From: Brasenia schreberi
Taxonomy: Eukaryota; Streptophyta; Magnoliopsida; Nymphaeales; Cabombaceae
Direction: 5' to 3'
Assembly: GCA_036023115.1 (NCBI GenBank)
Contig: JAYKKT010000041.1
Location: 5,295,501 to 5,359,500, forward strand
DNA: 64,000 bases
How positions within the stretch are numbered: the first letter of the stretch is position 1; every line of letters begins with the position of its first letter. Of the stretch, positions 12,761 through 24,146 are shown piece by piece. The translations under genes were made by a program, and so were the position numbers. The notes beneath the pieces are model-generated. The model saw nothing but the letters and a program-made list of their open reading frames with translations, did no database searches and was not told the origin of the DNA.

Positions 12761-13875
12761 CAGTGTTATCCGTATCGATCGTATCGTGGGAAGCCACGAT
12801 ACGATATGGTAACCTATATCATAAGATATAGGTTATCATACTGTATCGTATGATACGGTGCCGTATCGTACGATACGGGCGATACGCCCAAAAAAAAAAT
12901 TCACATCTTTTTTTTCAAAATTTTTTTTCAAAATTTTTTTATTTTTTTTTGCAGGTTTCTGGCCTCTCTTCGCCTCTCTTCACTTCCCTATGCTTGTAAT
13001 TTGGGTTTATAATTTTATTTATTGAATAAGAATAATTTATAAACAAATAAAAATTGTGACAAAATCATTTTCCTTTCTGTTGCCAACTTTTAGGTATATT
13101 TCTGCTAGCAGTTTCTAATTTCATGAGATCGCAAACAATTAAAAACATTTGGTTGTCTCAGTTTATTGAGTGGGCATTTCACAACTTCACTATTTTAGGG
13201 TTCACCTTACGTGACTTCCATTGAGTAACATGATCAACGTGTGTGAGGCTTAACTCAGTCTGTGAAGTGAGAAATGAAGCTCAAGCATTAGTTAAAAAGC
13301 TAATTGTAAGAGAAAAAGGGATATCATCAAGTAATAATATCACATAACTGAGGTGTCATAGAGTCAATAATCAAAGAAATTGAGCTCATTGTTTTGCTCA
13401 CATATGAAAATTAGCAAATATGACAACTACATGTACAAAGATAGCAGTTTGTTAATTTTGATATATTAGATGAGTGGATTATGGAAGATAACGAAGAAAA
13501 TGCACTCCTAACCGAAGAAGACATTGCATGAATTAATTTGAAGTGCAACAACATCACGAAGGAGATGAAGATTTTCATTTTAAAGTAGAAGGTGATGAGA
13601 AACTTTGAATCTTTATCAAGTAGAAGATGAAGATTATTTAGTTAATAATCCTGATACAAATTAAAATATGTAAAATGTAAATGTATTTCATTTTTTGCTT
13701 TAAAATATGTAATTTTGGATCCAATTGTTCAATGTTGAATGTTCAATCTGTGCTAAACTTTGCATTATATGAATTTAAAGCAATTATCAGATTTTTTTGG
13801 ATTTTTACTAATTTTCTTGATCTTTTTAAATAATTTTTGTATTATTTTAATATTAAAGTATGATATATTATCAAA
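12761..13875. mobile_element. hAT-like insertion in the RTE LINE
   Basis: LINE coding sequence stops at about 12760 and resumes at about 13876. The block starts with CAGTGTTATC, a hAT-like terminus, preceded by ATATTTAC as a possible 8-bp target duplication. Directly inside lies a cluster of hairpins (12773-12895). At about 13464-13530 the plus strand reads DEWIMEDNEENALLTEEDIA, similar in pattern to the acidic C-terminal tail of plant hAT transposases, but this is weak. No matching right terminus was found, so the right end is truncated or eroded. Confidence 0.45.
12773..12895. repeat. Cluster of three adjacent hairpins
   Basis: Three inverted repeats follow one another. The first is a 12-bp perfect stem ATCGTATCGTGG/CCACGATACGAT. 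The second has a 10-bp perfect core stem AACCTATATC/GATATAGGTT with a 4-nt loop. The third is a 16-bp stem GTATCGTATGATACGG with a 2-nt loop and one mismatch. The words GTATCG and CGATAC recur throughout. Such subterminal inverted arrays suit a transposase-binding region of a DNA transposon. Confidence 0.8.
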
Positions 13876-13879
13876 CTTA

Positions 13880-16100
13880 CATTCCATATATTCTATCTTT
13901 ATTCTACTAAGTCGGAGGCCTTGGATTTCTAATGTTTCTCTCCATAGTTCCAATTTTCTATTAACTTTTTCCTTGGACTCCTCCACTACCAAAATGTAAT
14001 CTGCAAATAAGATACACCAAGGTACTTCATCTTGAATATGTTTTGTTGACTCATCAATCACCATTATAAATAAGTATATGGACTTAAAGTTGATCCTTGA
14101 TGTAACCCAATATTAAATTCAAAGAAATCTGTCATTCTTTCATGAGTCCTCACACATATTTTTGCACCATCGTACATGTCTCTTATAAGGTTTATGTATG
14201 TCAATGGGATACCTCTTTTTTTTCCAAGGTTCTCCAAAAAAACCTCCCTCGGTATCCTATCATAAGCTTTTTTTAGATCAATAAATATCATGTGAGAAAG
14301 AAACAATAAAGAATGATCTAGCTTATTATGAGTTAACTACTACCATGGCACATGATAGGGCTATGTGGAAACAAAGATTCTATGTAGCCGACCCCATCTA
14401 GTATGGGAAAAGGCTTAATTGTTGTTATTGTAATAAATATCATGTGAAGGTCTTTCTTTTTTGCTCTAAAATGTTTCATAAGACGTCTCAAAAGGTGAAT
14501 CGCTTCACCAGCAGATCTGCCTAGCATAAATCCAAATTGATTCTCTATTGTACTGATACTTATCTTAACCTACGTTTGATAATTCTTTCCCATAATTCTA
14601 TATTATGGCTCATTATCTTGATACCCCGATAATTCGTACAATTTTTAATGTCTCCTTTCTTCTTATATATGGGTATAAGTGTACTCGCTCTCTATTCCAC
14701 ATGCATCTTTTAGTTTCTCCATATTTTATTAAATAGTCTTGTGATTTTCAGTCTCTCCTAGGATTTTTCAAGCTTCTATAGAAATATTGTATGGTCCTAC
14801 CGATTTACCGTCCCCTTTGGCTAACTCTCCTAAGTTAATACTAACATCTTTATTTTGTAGTCCTCGTCTTTGATGCATCTAACAAAATTAAGATTCTTAG
14901 TTTTCTTATCTCTAGCCCTAACTATCCTAAAAATATCTCTTTCATCCACTTTTGAGTTGAGTTTTTTTATATAAATCCTCCTAAATTTTATTTTTTGCTT
15001 CATTGACAACCTTTTTTGCTTCTTTTTTTGCTTTCTTATAAGCCTCTAAAGTTTCACTAGTTTTCTTAGCATAATGTAATTTGTAACATGCCCTCTTTAC
15101 CTTGATTTTATTTTGCACCACTTCACTCCACCACCAAACTTCTTTTTGTGCTGTGCCATACACCTCATTTATATTCACCTATCATATCTTTTGCCAATTT
15201 ATTAATATGTATAGCCACATTGTTCTACATATCACAAGGTGTACCAACATAATTCAAAGCATCTCCTTGAAGGACTTTCTATTTAAATATACCTTCTTTC
15301 TCACTTTTAAGGTTCCACCATTTAGGCTGAATAGCTCGGTGCACTCTTTTCTTCTTTGTCCATTTTTTTATTTGTAAATTCATAACTAAAAATCGATGTT
15401 GGGTGGTTAAGCTTTCTCCTGGAATTACATTCTAATCTTTACAACACGCTTTATCTTTTTTCTACAAATAAAATAATCAATTTGTGTTTGTGATAAGCTA
15501 CTCTTATAAGTAATTAAATGTTTATCTCATTTTTTAAGATTGTATTGACTATAAAGAGATCAAATGCCATAGCAAAATTTAAAATCTCCCTATCTTCCTC
15601 ATTTATATCCCCAAAACCAAAGTTTTCATGAATACCTTATACCCTAACGCCTCTTTACCGACATGTCCATTTAAGTCTCCTCCTAAACAAATAATCTCCC
15701 TTTGTGGAATTATTTGAATCATCTTATCTAACTCTTCCTACAAAAAGCCATTTTTATACTATCTTCTAATCCTCCTTGTGGTGCGTAAGCACAAACTATA
15801 TTCAAAACCTCTGCTCCTAATATTAATTTCAACATCATGATTTGGTCACCATATCGTTGTATGTCTACTACACTATCCTTTAAATCTTTATTTATGATAA
15901 TAGCAACTCCGTTTCGAGCCTTTTCCTTACCTGACTACCATAATTTAAAACATGTATCCTCAATCTCCTTTATTTTTCTCCAACCCACTTTGTCTCTTGT
16001 AAACATAGAATATGAATCTTTCTCTTATAGTATCTACCACCTCCATTAGCTTACCGAACAATGTTCCGATATTCCAAGAACCAATATGAATCTTATTATC
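13880..16100 (-). pseudogene. RTE LINE ORF: endonuclease and reverse transcriptase, inactive
   Basis: The endonuclease part shows IGSWNIGTLFGKLMEVV (about 16083-16032) and GGDLNGHVGKEALGY (about 15681-15633). The RT part shows FIDLKKAYDRIPREVF (motif A, about 14290-14240), IGLHQGSTLSPY (about 14125) and IQDEVPWCILFADYI (about 14045-14000). The second catalytic aspartate of the usual FADD is Tyr here (FADY), which should abolish polymerisation. Many frameshifts and stops separate these blocks. The RT C-terminal part between CKF (about 13875) and the IRPAM-like block (about 12750) is replaced by the hAT-like insertion. Confidence 0.82.
14296..14431 (+). mobile_element. 5'-truncated RTE fragment nested antisense in the RTE LINE
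   Basis: These 136 bp, read on the plus strand, match the last roughly 136 bp of the host LINE (minus strand, about 12515-12380), from GAAAGAAACAATAAAGAATG to the GTTGTTATTG tail. They are flanked by a perfect 16-bp duplication AATAAATATCATGTGA (14280-14295 and 14432-14447). The fragment split RT motif A (HMIF-IDLKKAYD) of the older copy, which is direct evidence of a later retrotransposition by the same family. Confidence 0.9.
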
Positions 16101-16479
16101 TATGACTAACTTCCTTACCACCCCGCATCCGTCCATATTGAAAATATGGAAACCTTCTTTGTAATTTATTCACTACATTCGGACGGCAATATAATGAAAC
16201 TAACTTCTTTACCCACACCCATCAATGATGTAGAAACCCTCTCTGCAATTGATTCACTACATCCGGGCAAAAATGTAGTGGCCCTTGCTTACTTTTCACT
16301 GCATTCGGGCTATGCAGCGCGTCGCTATGAGGGGACGCCTCAACGCAATACTTATAATTTGTATAATCCATAGTATAAAAATCAGATAAAGTTTTACGCT
16401 AGCTGTCGAAAACCTAATGCAACCCTCCTTTATCCGAGCTTGGGACCGGCCATGTAAGGGTGATCCCTTACATGGGCAG

Positions 16480-16503
16480 AATTCCTAAACTAATGGGAAA
16501 CAA
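16480..16503. repeat. Target-site duplication of the RTE LINE, right copy
   Basis: Partner of 12356-12379, with 22 of 24 positions identical. It abuts the LINE 5' end. Confidence 0.85.
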
Positions 16504-18907
16504 TTCTGCAAAATCTTCCATGAAAAATCTAAATGGATGTATCAGTGTCTACAAGTTAATGACATCCATACCAAGCAAGGTTCTATTCTTCTTTATAATC
16601 TGTTCGTCGTATCCTTTTCCTTTGCATCCTTTTTCTCAGTTAGCAGTCTGTAAGAAAATTTTCCACTTTGACTTGGACAGAAGTTTGTAGCAACAAGATT
16701 GGCAAAGCAAGGTAGTTCAGGTCTAGTCCCTTCTAGGCTACCAATATATTACGATCTAAAACAGGAGTCATGTAGAAGAAAACAAATTGTCACCAATTTC
16801 ATCTTCTTGACACAGCCCGGGTAAGGACTTATCCAGTATCAGAACTACAATGAAATATAAAACCGAAGGTGAATGCCTAACTTAGTCCCGTTTAGGAGAC
16901 AAGGTCAGATTGCATCCTTAACCGATAACTATTTTTGGCTAACCTGGCCTCCTCCAACCCTCGGCAAAAGTTAGATCACAGTTAATCAGCTGGACTCGGC
17001 TTATCTTTGAGTTTTTCCATTCTTCCTGTTCTGTTATTGAAAGCTAAGTACATGTGGAAAGCCTTCTCCGTGGTTGTTTCGTGTTGACCTTCTTTCCCTC
17101 CAGCTACTAAAGGCCAGGTATGATGTCAAAAGCTTTGCAACTTGTGTAGAAGAAAAGGTATATTTTTGCTTGCATAGAAGGGCAGAAGATTCTCATTTTC
17201 ACATTAAATGGCATTTTTACTTGTCCACTGAAGAATCTAAGTGAAATCAGAATAGAGGTTTTTCCATGGCGATGGAAAAATGTTAAGAAATAACGGAGAT
17301 ATCGAGTCTTCTTTAATTGGTGTCAAATGAAGCATCTACAAAGATGCTAATAAGCTATGTCTTGTGTTCTTTTAATGAACCTAACTGTTTCATTATTTAT
17401 GAGATTAGAATTTAACTTCAATTAGCATGAAAAAACATACAGCCTATGTTTGTAATTCATGAATAAACAAGTCCTCCAATATTAACATGAAAATCATATA
17501 CTTTCCATGCAAAAGAGTAAAACAGTGCAACAACCTTCAATAGCTTGAGATGTAAAACTTCGGAAGCCATTTGATTTAGATTCAAATGCTTTTGGGGTTA
17601 TTTCAAAATTTCCTTTCTTCAAAGAAAATACTGCATTAAGCATGGCTTGACATTCCAAAGTTTTCAAAATTGTATCAAACAAAAACATTTCTTTTATTCA
17701 GCATGAAATACAATTTCCTGAAACACAAACAAAAGGCAGACAGTGAGTTTTACACATATAAAGGACAAGTAAACAGAAGCACCATGTCGAATAAAATAGA
17801 TGATCATCATAAAGAATTTGGGACTTGACCTCACATCAGGGCCACATCCATACTTTCACACACAAAAAATGTCGTAAACAAGATATAGAATAAGCAAGTA
17901 AGAACAAGCAGTTCTTTGATGGTTGTGTAGTATGAATTATCTATGAACAAGTTGCCCAATTGCAGAGTTCACTGTACCATAACAAATTGTAAGCCTTGTT
18001 ATTTTATGGGAAATTCAAGAACATGGTTTTTGCAGTATTGACATCTTCAGCTGATCCCAGCTTCTTATAGCTGCTAATTAAGGCCTTCTACTGTTGCCAA
18101 TTCAGTATGCAGTAATTGAATTTGGCAATTGAGGAGTATTCCTGAGAGCTGGAATTTTCAACACATGAATGAATGAGCACAGATTGGCACACTTGAAGAA
18201 ACTTTTGTAGTTTATCATTTGCATGACATAGAAAGCCAAGGTTCTACCTCAGCCTGTCATTTACAAACAGAGCCACTTCGTCAGATTGACAAATCACCAG
18301 CGGATATCTCTCGTCAAAGCACCACAGCGTAGACACTCGAACATCAGGTATAACTTCTCACCCACATACCCCACGAACCATTTAAGTATACCTTTATTTA
18401 CTTACGTATTCTGTACAGACCCAGTAACAAATTGATTAAATGTGTGTTTTTATATCTTTATGCTTTATGGGTAAGCAAGAGACTTGACAACGCTTGTTGA
18501 GGTTTTCTCACTTAACATAATCCCTTACATGTTCAACAATTCCTTCTTTATTAAAGATATGCTTTTTGATGAATTCAATGGAATGAAGAAACTTCAACAT
18601 CAGCTCTGACCATGAAAAGAGCATGATCAATTACATTTTCTCGATGGAACAAACTGTGATAGACATGTATAGGTTCAGGATAAGCACAGCACCTGCAACC
18701 ATAAACGTGTGTATGCGTGTGGGTGTCACCGTCTATATTTACGTCCCGGATAAGCATAAGGCACCTGAAATTGTCTCTGAGCGTGTGCGTGAAAATTTTA
18801 TAAGGAAACGAGAAATTTCGGGTTTATGTAGAAAGCAAATAAAACGTTAGAAGAGAAGCATGAATCGTAGGAAATAGGAAGAATGCGGAGGGGAAATGAG
18901 AACCCAC
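16504..18907. other. 5' part of the MRF-like intron
   Basis: AT-rich sequence with no recognised exon. The missing MRF exon (WGKLLDTDG, DPNYDSGEEPY) was searched for by eye on the minus strand and not found. Confidence 0.45.
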
Positions 18908-19142
18908 CCTTCTTGACGCGCACGAGCTTCCCGGAATGCGTTCGCCGGACGTGCCTCACGGAGACTCCCACAGAGGACGCCTTGGAGCCTGTGTTGACCT
19001 TGATCTGGTGCTCAGGAAGCAAGGAGAACGTCGAAGAAACCGGCGACGAGGACAGCGCGTCCCACGAGTTCTGCGACGCCTGCCTGAGCAACTCCCGCTG
19101 CTCGTCCGTCAGGAAACCTTCGTTTTCAGTCGCCGACGCCAT
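18908..19142 (-). pseudogene. MRF-like exon 1, N-terminal region
   Basis: This stretch encodes 78 codons plus one base, starting at the ATG at 19142. The peptide has the family's N-terminal signature: EGFLTDEQRELLRQASQN, a serine-rich stretch, LLPEHQIKV, then VRHVRRTHSGKLVRVKK. The GT donor at 18907-18906 leaves phase 1, which fits the next conserved residue of the family. Exon 1 itself has no frame break. The start is supported by a pyrimidine- and CA-rich leader (as read on the minus strand) just upstream. Confidence 0.8.
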
Positions 19143-19280
19143 CGTAAAGCACCTAACAGTTCGATCGGGAGAGAATTCAAAGATCAAACAAAATTCGGCC
19201 GCCGCTTATCCGTAAGAGACTAAGCGATCAACAATTCAGCATTTCCGCGAGTGGCGAAATCAGTCGATTCAGCGTAAAAG

Positions 19281-19372
19281 GGGAGAGAGAGAGAGAGAGA
19301 TCGAAACCCTAGGGGCGGGGGTTTTCTGTGTCTCTGTGTGCGTGTGTGTCTGTGTGTGAGAGAGAGAAACAG
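19281..19372. promoter_or_regulatory. Leader/promoter-proximal GA and GT tracts of the MRF-like gene
   Basis: A (GA)n run at 19281-19300 and a GT/GA-rich run at 19325-19372 lie 140 to 230 bp upstream of the ATG. On the gene's strand they read as CT- and CA-rich tracts, common in plant 5' leaders. A TATATAATA-like box lies farther out (about 19522-19533), but its role is a guess. Confidence 0.45.
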
Positions 19373-19399
19373 GGAGAGGCGTTTTGGCACAGGGGAGTA

Positions 19400-20045
19400 T
19401 TTCATTGTGACAAATTACAGGCAGCCACCCACATGGTTTCCAATTTACAAATAGGTTCTCATTTTTCACTTACTATTCTCGACGATTTTAATTATAAGGA
19501 CTCATTACGGCGCACCCCTTTTATTATATACACATCCCATTTTATCACTTTACCCAAAATACCCTTATTATTTCTAATAATTATAAAAATACTCTTTTAA
19601 ATGGAAATTGAGCAATCTCTTTCCTCTTATATTTTGCTTTTCATTTCATTTTAGCAATGCAGTACTCGATCTATAATCATTTCTACCAAGAAAAATGAAT
19701 TGAAATATGTCAAAATGGTAGATTTAAGAAGAATCGATAAAAAAACACAAAGTTTTTTATATTTTTTTAGCTGATTTGGAGTGGATTAATCGATTTATCA
19801 AGGTATGTAGATTTTAAAATAGAAGAGAGTGCATTGCATAGAATTCAACCATCATCTTAAAGCGAGATAGTGGGTGTCATTATAACATTAGAAATTGGGG
19901 AAGGCAAATCCATGTCAAGTGAAGAAAGAAGAATGCGTAGAGTAAAGAAGGTTTGAACTTTTTTATACACTAGTCATTGAACATCCTAACTGTAACACAA
20001 CCTTCATAAGAAATTATGAAATTTGCCAAGATGTTTGCTTAGGAT
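19400..20045. other. AT-rich intergenic stretch upstream of the MRF-like gene
   Basis: No coding or RNA motif was seen. It ends at the first base of the element A LTR. Confidence 0.4.
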
Positions 20046-20962
20046 TGCAAACACCCTAAAATTTTCAAATAAATTCGAAGTCCCATGAATTGAAATTTTT
20101 CTGGGAATTTTGATGATTTCCAAACATCATTTTTTTATTTGGAAAATCACAACCCCTAGATTTGTAAAGCAATTTAAAAACCCAATATTCGAGATAATTT
20201 CAAAATAGAATTTGATAGATCTATCCAAGGTTAGATCAAAGTCCGAATCAGAAGAAGGCGTATTTCCCGAAAGAATATATAGATAGAATAAAAAAGGCAA
20301 GCATATCCAAATCAAGCAAATGATTGATTCAGGACCTGACCGGAGCTCGAGACAAGCAAAGCTAAATTCAAGACCCAATCAAGAGGGATCCAATCCAATT
20401 CCAAGACAAGTCAGGCATCAATCCAATTCAAAGAAAGGATTCATTCAAAGCCAAGCAAGACTCCACTCAAGGCAAGGTCTAATCCAATTCCAAGTCTAGC
20501 AAAAACTTGATCTAAGTCAAGTCAAAATTCAAATTCAGGTTGGATGATTTCATCAACTTAGCCCAAGGGAGCATGGGACCAAGACACGGCTAAAGAATGT
20601 GTTTGGGCGAGGGTGGTTTAATGTCACGTGGTTCAACCAAGGAACCTTGTCTAAAACTACAAATTGAAGTCAAGTTGATCAAGACCCTAGCCCAATTAAA
20701 CAAAATGGTGTCTAGTTCAAGCTGTGGACTGCACCTAGGATCGAACAACACCTAGGCAAACCACACCCTAGCTGAATCAAGCCAAAGAAGGTGGGTCGGG
20801 TGCACCATCACATGGGCTACACCAACACTAAGCCCACATGGGCTTAAGAGGGACATTCTCCAGCCCCATGTGTAGCGAAAGAAATCCAGAAATTTCTATT
20901 GGGTCATGCATCAAAGCACAAAGCTCCAATCCATAGAAGGGACTAGAGGCCCCTCTTGAAAA

Positions 20963-20970
20963 CTATAAAT
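20963..20970 (+). promoter_or_regulatory. TATA box of the element A LTR
   Basis: CTATAAAT lies in AACTATAAATAGGGGCC, about 70 bp upstream of a GA-rich leader. The equivalent place in other LTRs of the family also has a TATA box. Confidence 0.62.
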
Positions 20971-22667
20971 AGGGGCCTTGGAGAGCTGACTTTGGAGAGA
21001 AAAATCAAAGAGAGAAGTCCAACAAATAAAGAGGGAGAGGAAGAGAGAAAGAGAGAGAGGAGGAAAGAAAGGAAGGATCGCCCCTTCCCCAAGGAGCAAT
21101 CAACCGGCCATCAAATCTCCAAGCTTTGGTTCCAAGGTCGATTCTCCTCTTTCTCTTTCCTTTCTTTCCTTAAGCCTTTCAATTTCATTTAAAAGGATTG
21201 TAATTAAGCAACATTTGACTCCAAATTGATGTAATATTTGAGGGGAGATGCTACCAAATTTCTTCAAAGCTCATGAGTAAGATCACCTCCTATGTGTTTG
21301 GTTTATGGTTTGTTCTACCCCATTGTACATTGTAAAATCTTATACCCTCTAATCCCGTCTATGCTTAAGCTATATTAATAAAAAAAAATTATTATTGCAC
21401 ACTAAAATTTCATACACCCTTCTACACATAGGCCCACTCTCCATAAAATTTGTAAGAATTTTAGGAATGTTTAAGGCCATAAATAAAATTAGGCAAAACT
21501 GAACAAAATTGGAATAGAGCATGTCCACACAACACATCCTTCAATAGAGGTTGGGTAAAAGTATCTTAACTCTGTTTGTAGTGATCCAAATTGATTATTG
21601 TAGGGTCTCATTAAAAAGCAGACATCTATAGCTTTTCAAAAAAATCTAGTACCTACATATTGAGATACAGTCGTTTCTTTAACCTTTGTGTTTTTTTTCA
21701 AATTTTGTCTCAAATTTCAAAGTAAGTGACTTTACTAATTTAATTATGCACATCCACAACACCAAAAATCAAAACAAAAAGAGTGTAGGAATCTCCACAC
21801 TATCTCAGGTAAAATTTTAAAGATTGTAAACACCCAAAATTTTAAAATGTTTTAAAAAACTCCTGAATTTCGAAAACCAATTTAAAGCCTTTATGAACCT
21901 TTAAATTAAAAAATCCCAACATTTAAAGTTTAAGTCTTTTGGGGAATATTTCAAAATAAAGGTTTAAATTCAAACAGCCGATGAGTTTTTAAAACAGATA
22001 AACAGGTGAGCCAATCCCGGATCCATATCGTTTCCCAAAAAGAAGATAAGATCAAGATATGGGATCAAGCTCAAGCCCAAATCCAAACATGGATCGAGCT
22101 AAATTCAAGTTCAGGTAGAAGATCAAGACCAATCAAATCCAAGTTTGTCCGATCAAGATGGGGCCAACATGGAACCAAGACTCGAGACCATGGTGACAAG
22201 CTCATCCAATTCAAGAACATTTCAAGTTAAACTTGAGACCATGATGAAGCCATGGAATCAAATCAAGAATTGAGCTAAAGATCAAGACATGCCCGTATGG
22301 AACCAAGATCATGTTGCAGTCGAACCTCTCAAAACAAAATAAAGTTTGATCCAAGATGAGGATGAGAAGAGTATATCAAATTCAAATTAAAGAAATGGGA
22401 GCAACAAAGCCTAAAGGAAAAGAACCTAGCTATGAATACATGGCTAGGACAAAACATTAAGTTAAAGCATCATGCTAGGACTGGTTGCACCATGTCCCAA
22501 TAAGTAGCACCATGTCCAATTTGGTTGCGCCTAGGCCCAACCCACATGGGCTGGTCCAAGTCAACATTTAAGGGACCACTTAAGACGGATCAAATGGGAT
22601 CAAGATGAACCAAAGGGAGCTGGTCCAAACCCGCCCCATGGAAGGGGCTAGAAGCTAGCCCCCTTGG

Positions 22668-22680
22668 CCTATAAAAGGGG
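22668..22680 (+). promoter_or_regulatory. TATA box of solo LTR S
   Basis: CCTATAAAAGGGG lies within a G/C-rich stretch. Its twin in the LTR of element N is at 29789-29800 on the minus strand. Confidence 0.62.
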
Positions 22681-22951
22681 CCAGGGGGGGCGAGTTCCCC
22701 ATCTTAGGTGTGCTTTATCTCTCATCAATCAAGGGAATAATTGAAGCCATCTTGCATGCTTGGAGAATTTAGTGAGGCTTCTATCTTGGGTGAGAGACTA
22801 GTTTAGGAGGAAGAATTCCCAGCAAGAGGGTCATGAGCTTCAAGCTTTGGGTGAAGAAATGATAGTTAGGTGAGAGCCAAAGGAGTTTGGGGAAGAAGAA
22901 TGAGTTCAAGTGGCCGAATTCACTCTTGAATTCCTGGCCTATTTTGATAAA

Positions 22952-22956
22952 TCGTG
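22952..22956. repeat. Target duplication of element N, left
   Basis: TCGTG here and TCGTA at 30685-30689 flank element N; they differ at one base. Confidence 0.72.
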
Positions 22957-23508
22957 TGTAGACATGAAAATTTTCACTACAAAGTTTATGTAAAACTCGA
23001 AGCAAAACTTTTCTATCTACTTGCTTGCGCGAGCATGCCAGCTAGTTTGCAAAACTAGCAAAGATTTTGAAAATTTTGACTTCTTCGACGATTGTAGGCA
23101 AGCAGACTCTTTTCACTTAAACCTTCTTCAACCGATGCTCAAGAGTCAGTTTAAGAACTTAGGAACCTCAATTTTGGGAAATGGTGAACTCCAATTCACA
23201 TGAAGTGTAGGTGTTTTTGAAAGAAGTGGTATGTGCACTTGATTTAAGAACTTGAAAAACAGAATGTTCTATTTTGAAGGCTTGATTTCCGAATAGATCT
23301 GAATGCCTTACAGACCTCCAAAAATCACTAAAATTTAATCATGCAAAGCCTATGGTGGAGGATCTGTGGCTTTTTACAGATCTGAAATTGGAGTTGTTTT
23401 GAATCAAAATTAAATCAATCAATGAAGCTTACTTAGGTTCCTGGAACTGTTCTATCACAGAAATATAGAGGCTCAAAGATGAGTCTGTATCTCGGTGACA
23501 TTTGTTCC
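22957..23508 (-). mobile_element. 3' LTR of element N, truncated
   Basis: This stretch matches the U5/R end of the 5' LTR (28266 to about 28830) from TGTAGACATGAAAATTTTCA to about 23508, where similarity stops. The remaining roughly 1.9 kb of LTR are missing. An inverted copy of internal sequence (23515-23605) follows instead. Confidence 0.75.
23041..23059. other. U5 stem-loop, element N 3' LTR
   Basis: A perfect 8-bp stem GCTAGTTT/AAACTAGC with loop GCA. Confidence 0.75.
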
Positions 23509-23514
23509 AATAGA

Positions 23515-23985
23515 AAAATATTTATCCATGAAAATCCTAAAGTAGGAATAGAATCTACTTATTTGGATTTCATTTTGTTTGAGAATTAGACTTTGTTATG
23601 ACTTTCGAATGTATGCATACATGAGTGATGTGAGGTGAGTTTTTTGGATAGTCAATTGAGGGGTTTATGAGCTTGGGGAGAGCCTTTAAAGGCTAGCTGC
23701 CCCAAGCAGAATGATCCCACGTTATTTGACATTTTGGGTTTTCAAATTTTTTTTTTTTCAAAAGGAACTCCTTTTATCTTCTATCAAAAGGACTTCCAAT
23801 TTTTCATATTTCCCTTCATTCAGGTTTCAATACCTACTACTTGGTAGAGGTTTTTGTAGAAAATTTTAGAAAACATTTCAAAGTTCCATTTCCCACATAA
23901 CAAAGTCTAATTCTCAAACAAAATGAAATCCAAATAAGTAGATTCTATTCCTACTTTAAGATTTTCATGGATGAACCTTTTTCCA
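23515..23985. repeat. Inverted repeat in the 3' part of element N
   Basis: 23515-23605 is the reverse complement of about 23890-23985 (core TCTCAAACAAAATGAAATCC), with about 285 bp between. Elements H and F have only one copy of this sequence at the matching place (about 57650 and 39470), so the left arm is an inverted extra copy. Confidence 0.75.
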
Positions 23986-24146
23986 TTGGGATAAGCTGCA
24001 GGGATATGGGAAAGAGTTATCATGATCCCTTCTGAAGTGTCACATGGTTTAAGGCAAAGAGACGGAAAATTATTCTTTTTGAGCTTTGGCTTTTTCTTTT
24101 CCTTTTTTTTTTCTTTTTCTCATTTTTCAAGAGAAGGCCTCTTTTG

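Larger units (their letters stand above)
12380..16479 (-). mobile_element. RTE-type LINE, essentially full length, in the MRF-like intron
   Basis: This non-LTR retrotransposon is read on the minus strand. The 5' end begins at 16479 with TGCCCATGTAAGGGATCACC, and the 3' end carries CATGTAGCCGACCCC then a (TTG)n-like tail at 12380. Both resemble plant RTE ends. The order is apurinic-type endonuclease (about 16100-15450) and then RT (about 14700-13880). It is flanked by a 24-bp target duplication (12356-12379 and 16480-16503). It contains a 136-bp fragment of its own family (14296-14431) and a hAT-like block (from 12761). It lies in the same orientation as the host gene. The host intron would be about 3.3 kb without it. 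Confidence 0.88.
10381..19142 (-). pseudogene. MRF: MRF/ECIP1-like MA3-domain translation regulator, broken gene
   Basis: Members of this plant family carry several MA3 domains that bind eIF4A and adjust translation in the cytosol under TOR and energy signals. Two conserved parts remain: exon 1 (18908-19142) and an exon block with the MA3 domains (10381-11540). They are separated by a 7.4-kb intron that holds a full RTE LINE. The family's glycine-rich and acidic segment between the N-terminus and the first MA3 domain (normally containing WGKLLDTDG and DPNYDSGEEPY) was not found, so an exon seems lost. The exon block has frameshifts near 10825, 10485 and 10422, and a deletion near 10725 that removed most of the third MA3 domain. 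Introns are kept, so this is not a processed copy; it looks like a decayed duplicate. Confidence 0.78.

Noticed and set aside
18000..18090. Pentatricopeptide-like fragment on the minus strand (ALISSYKKLGSAEDVNTAK)
   Set aside because: The resemblance covers about one repeat, is flanked by stops, and no neighbouring repeats are visible; chance is likely.
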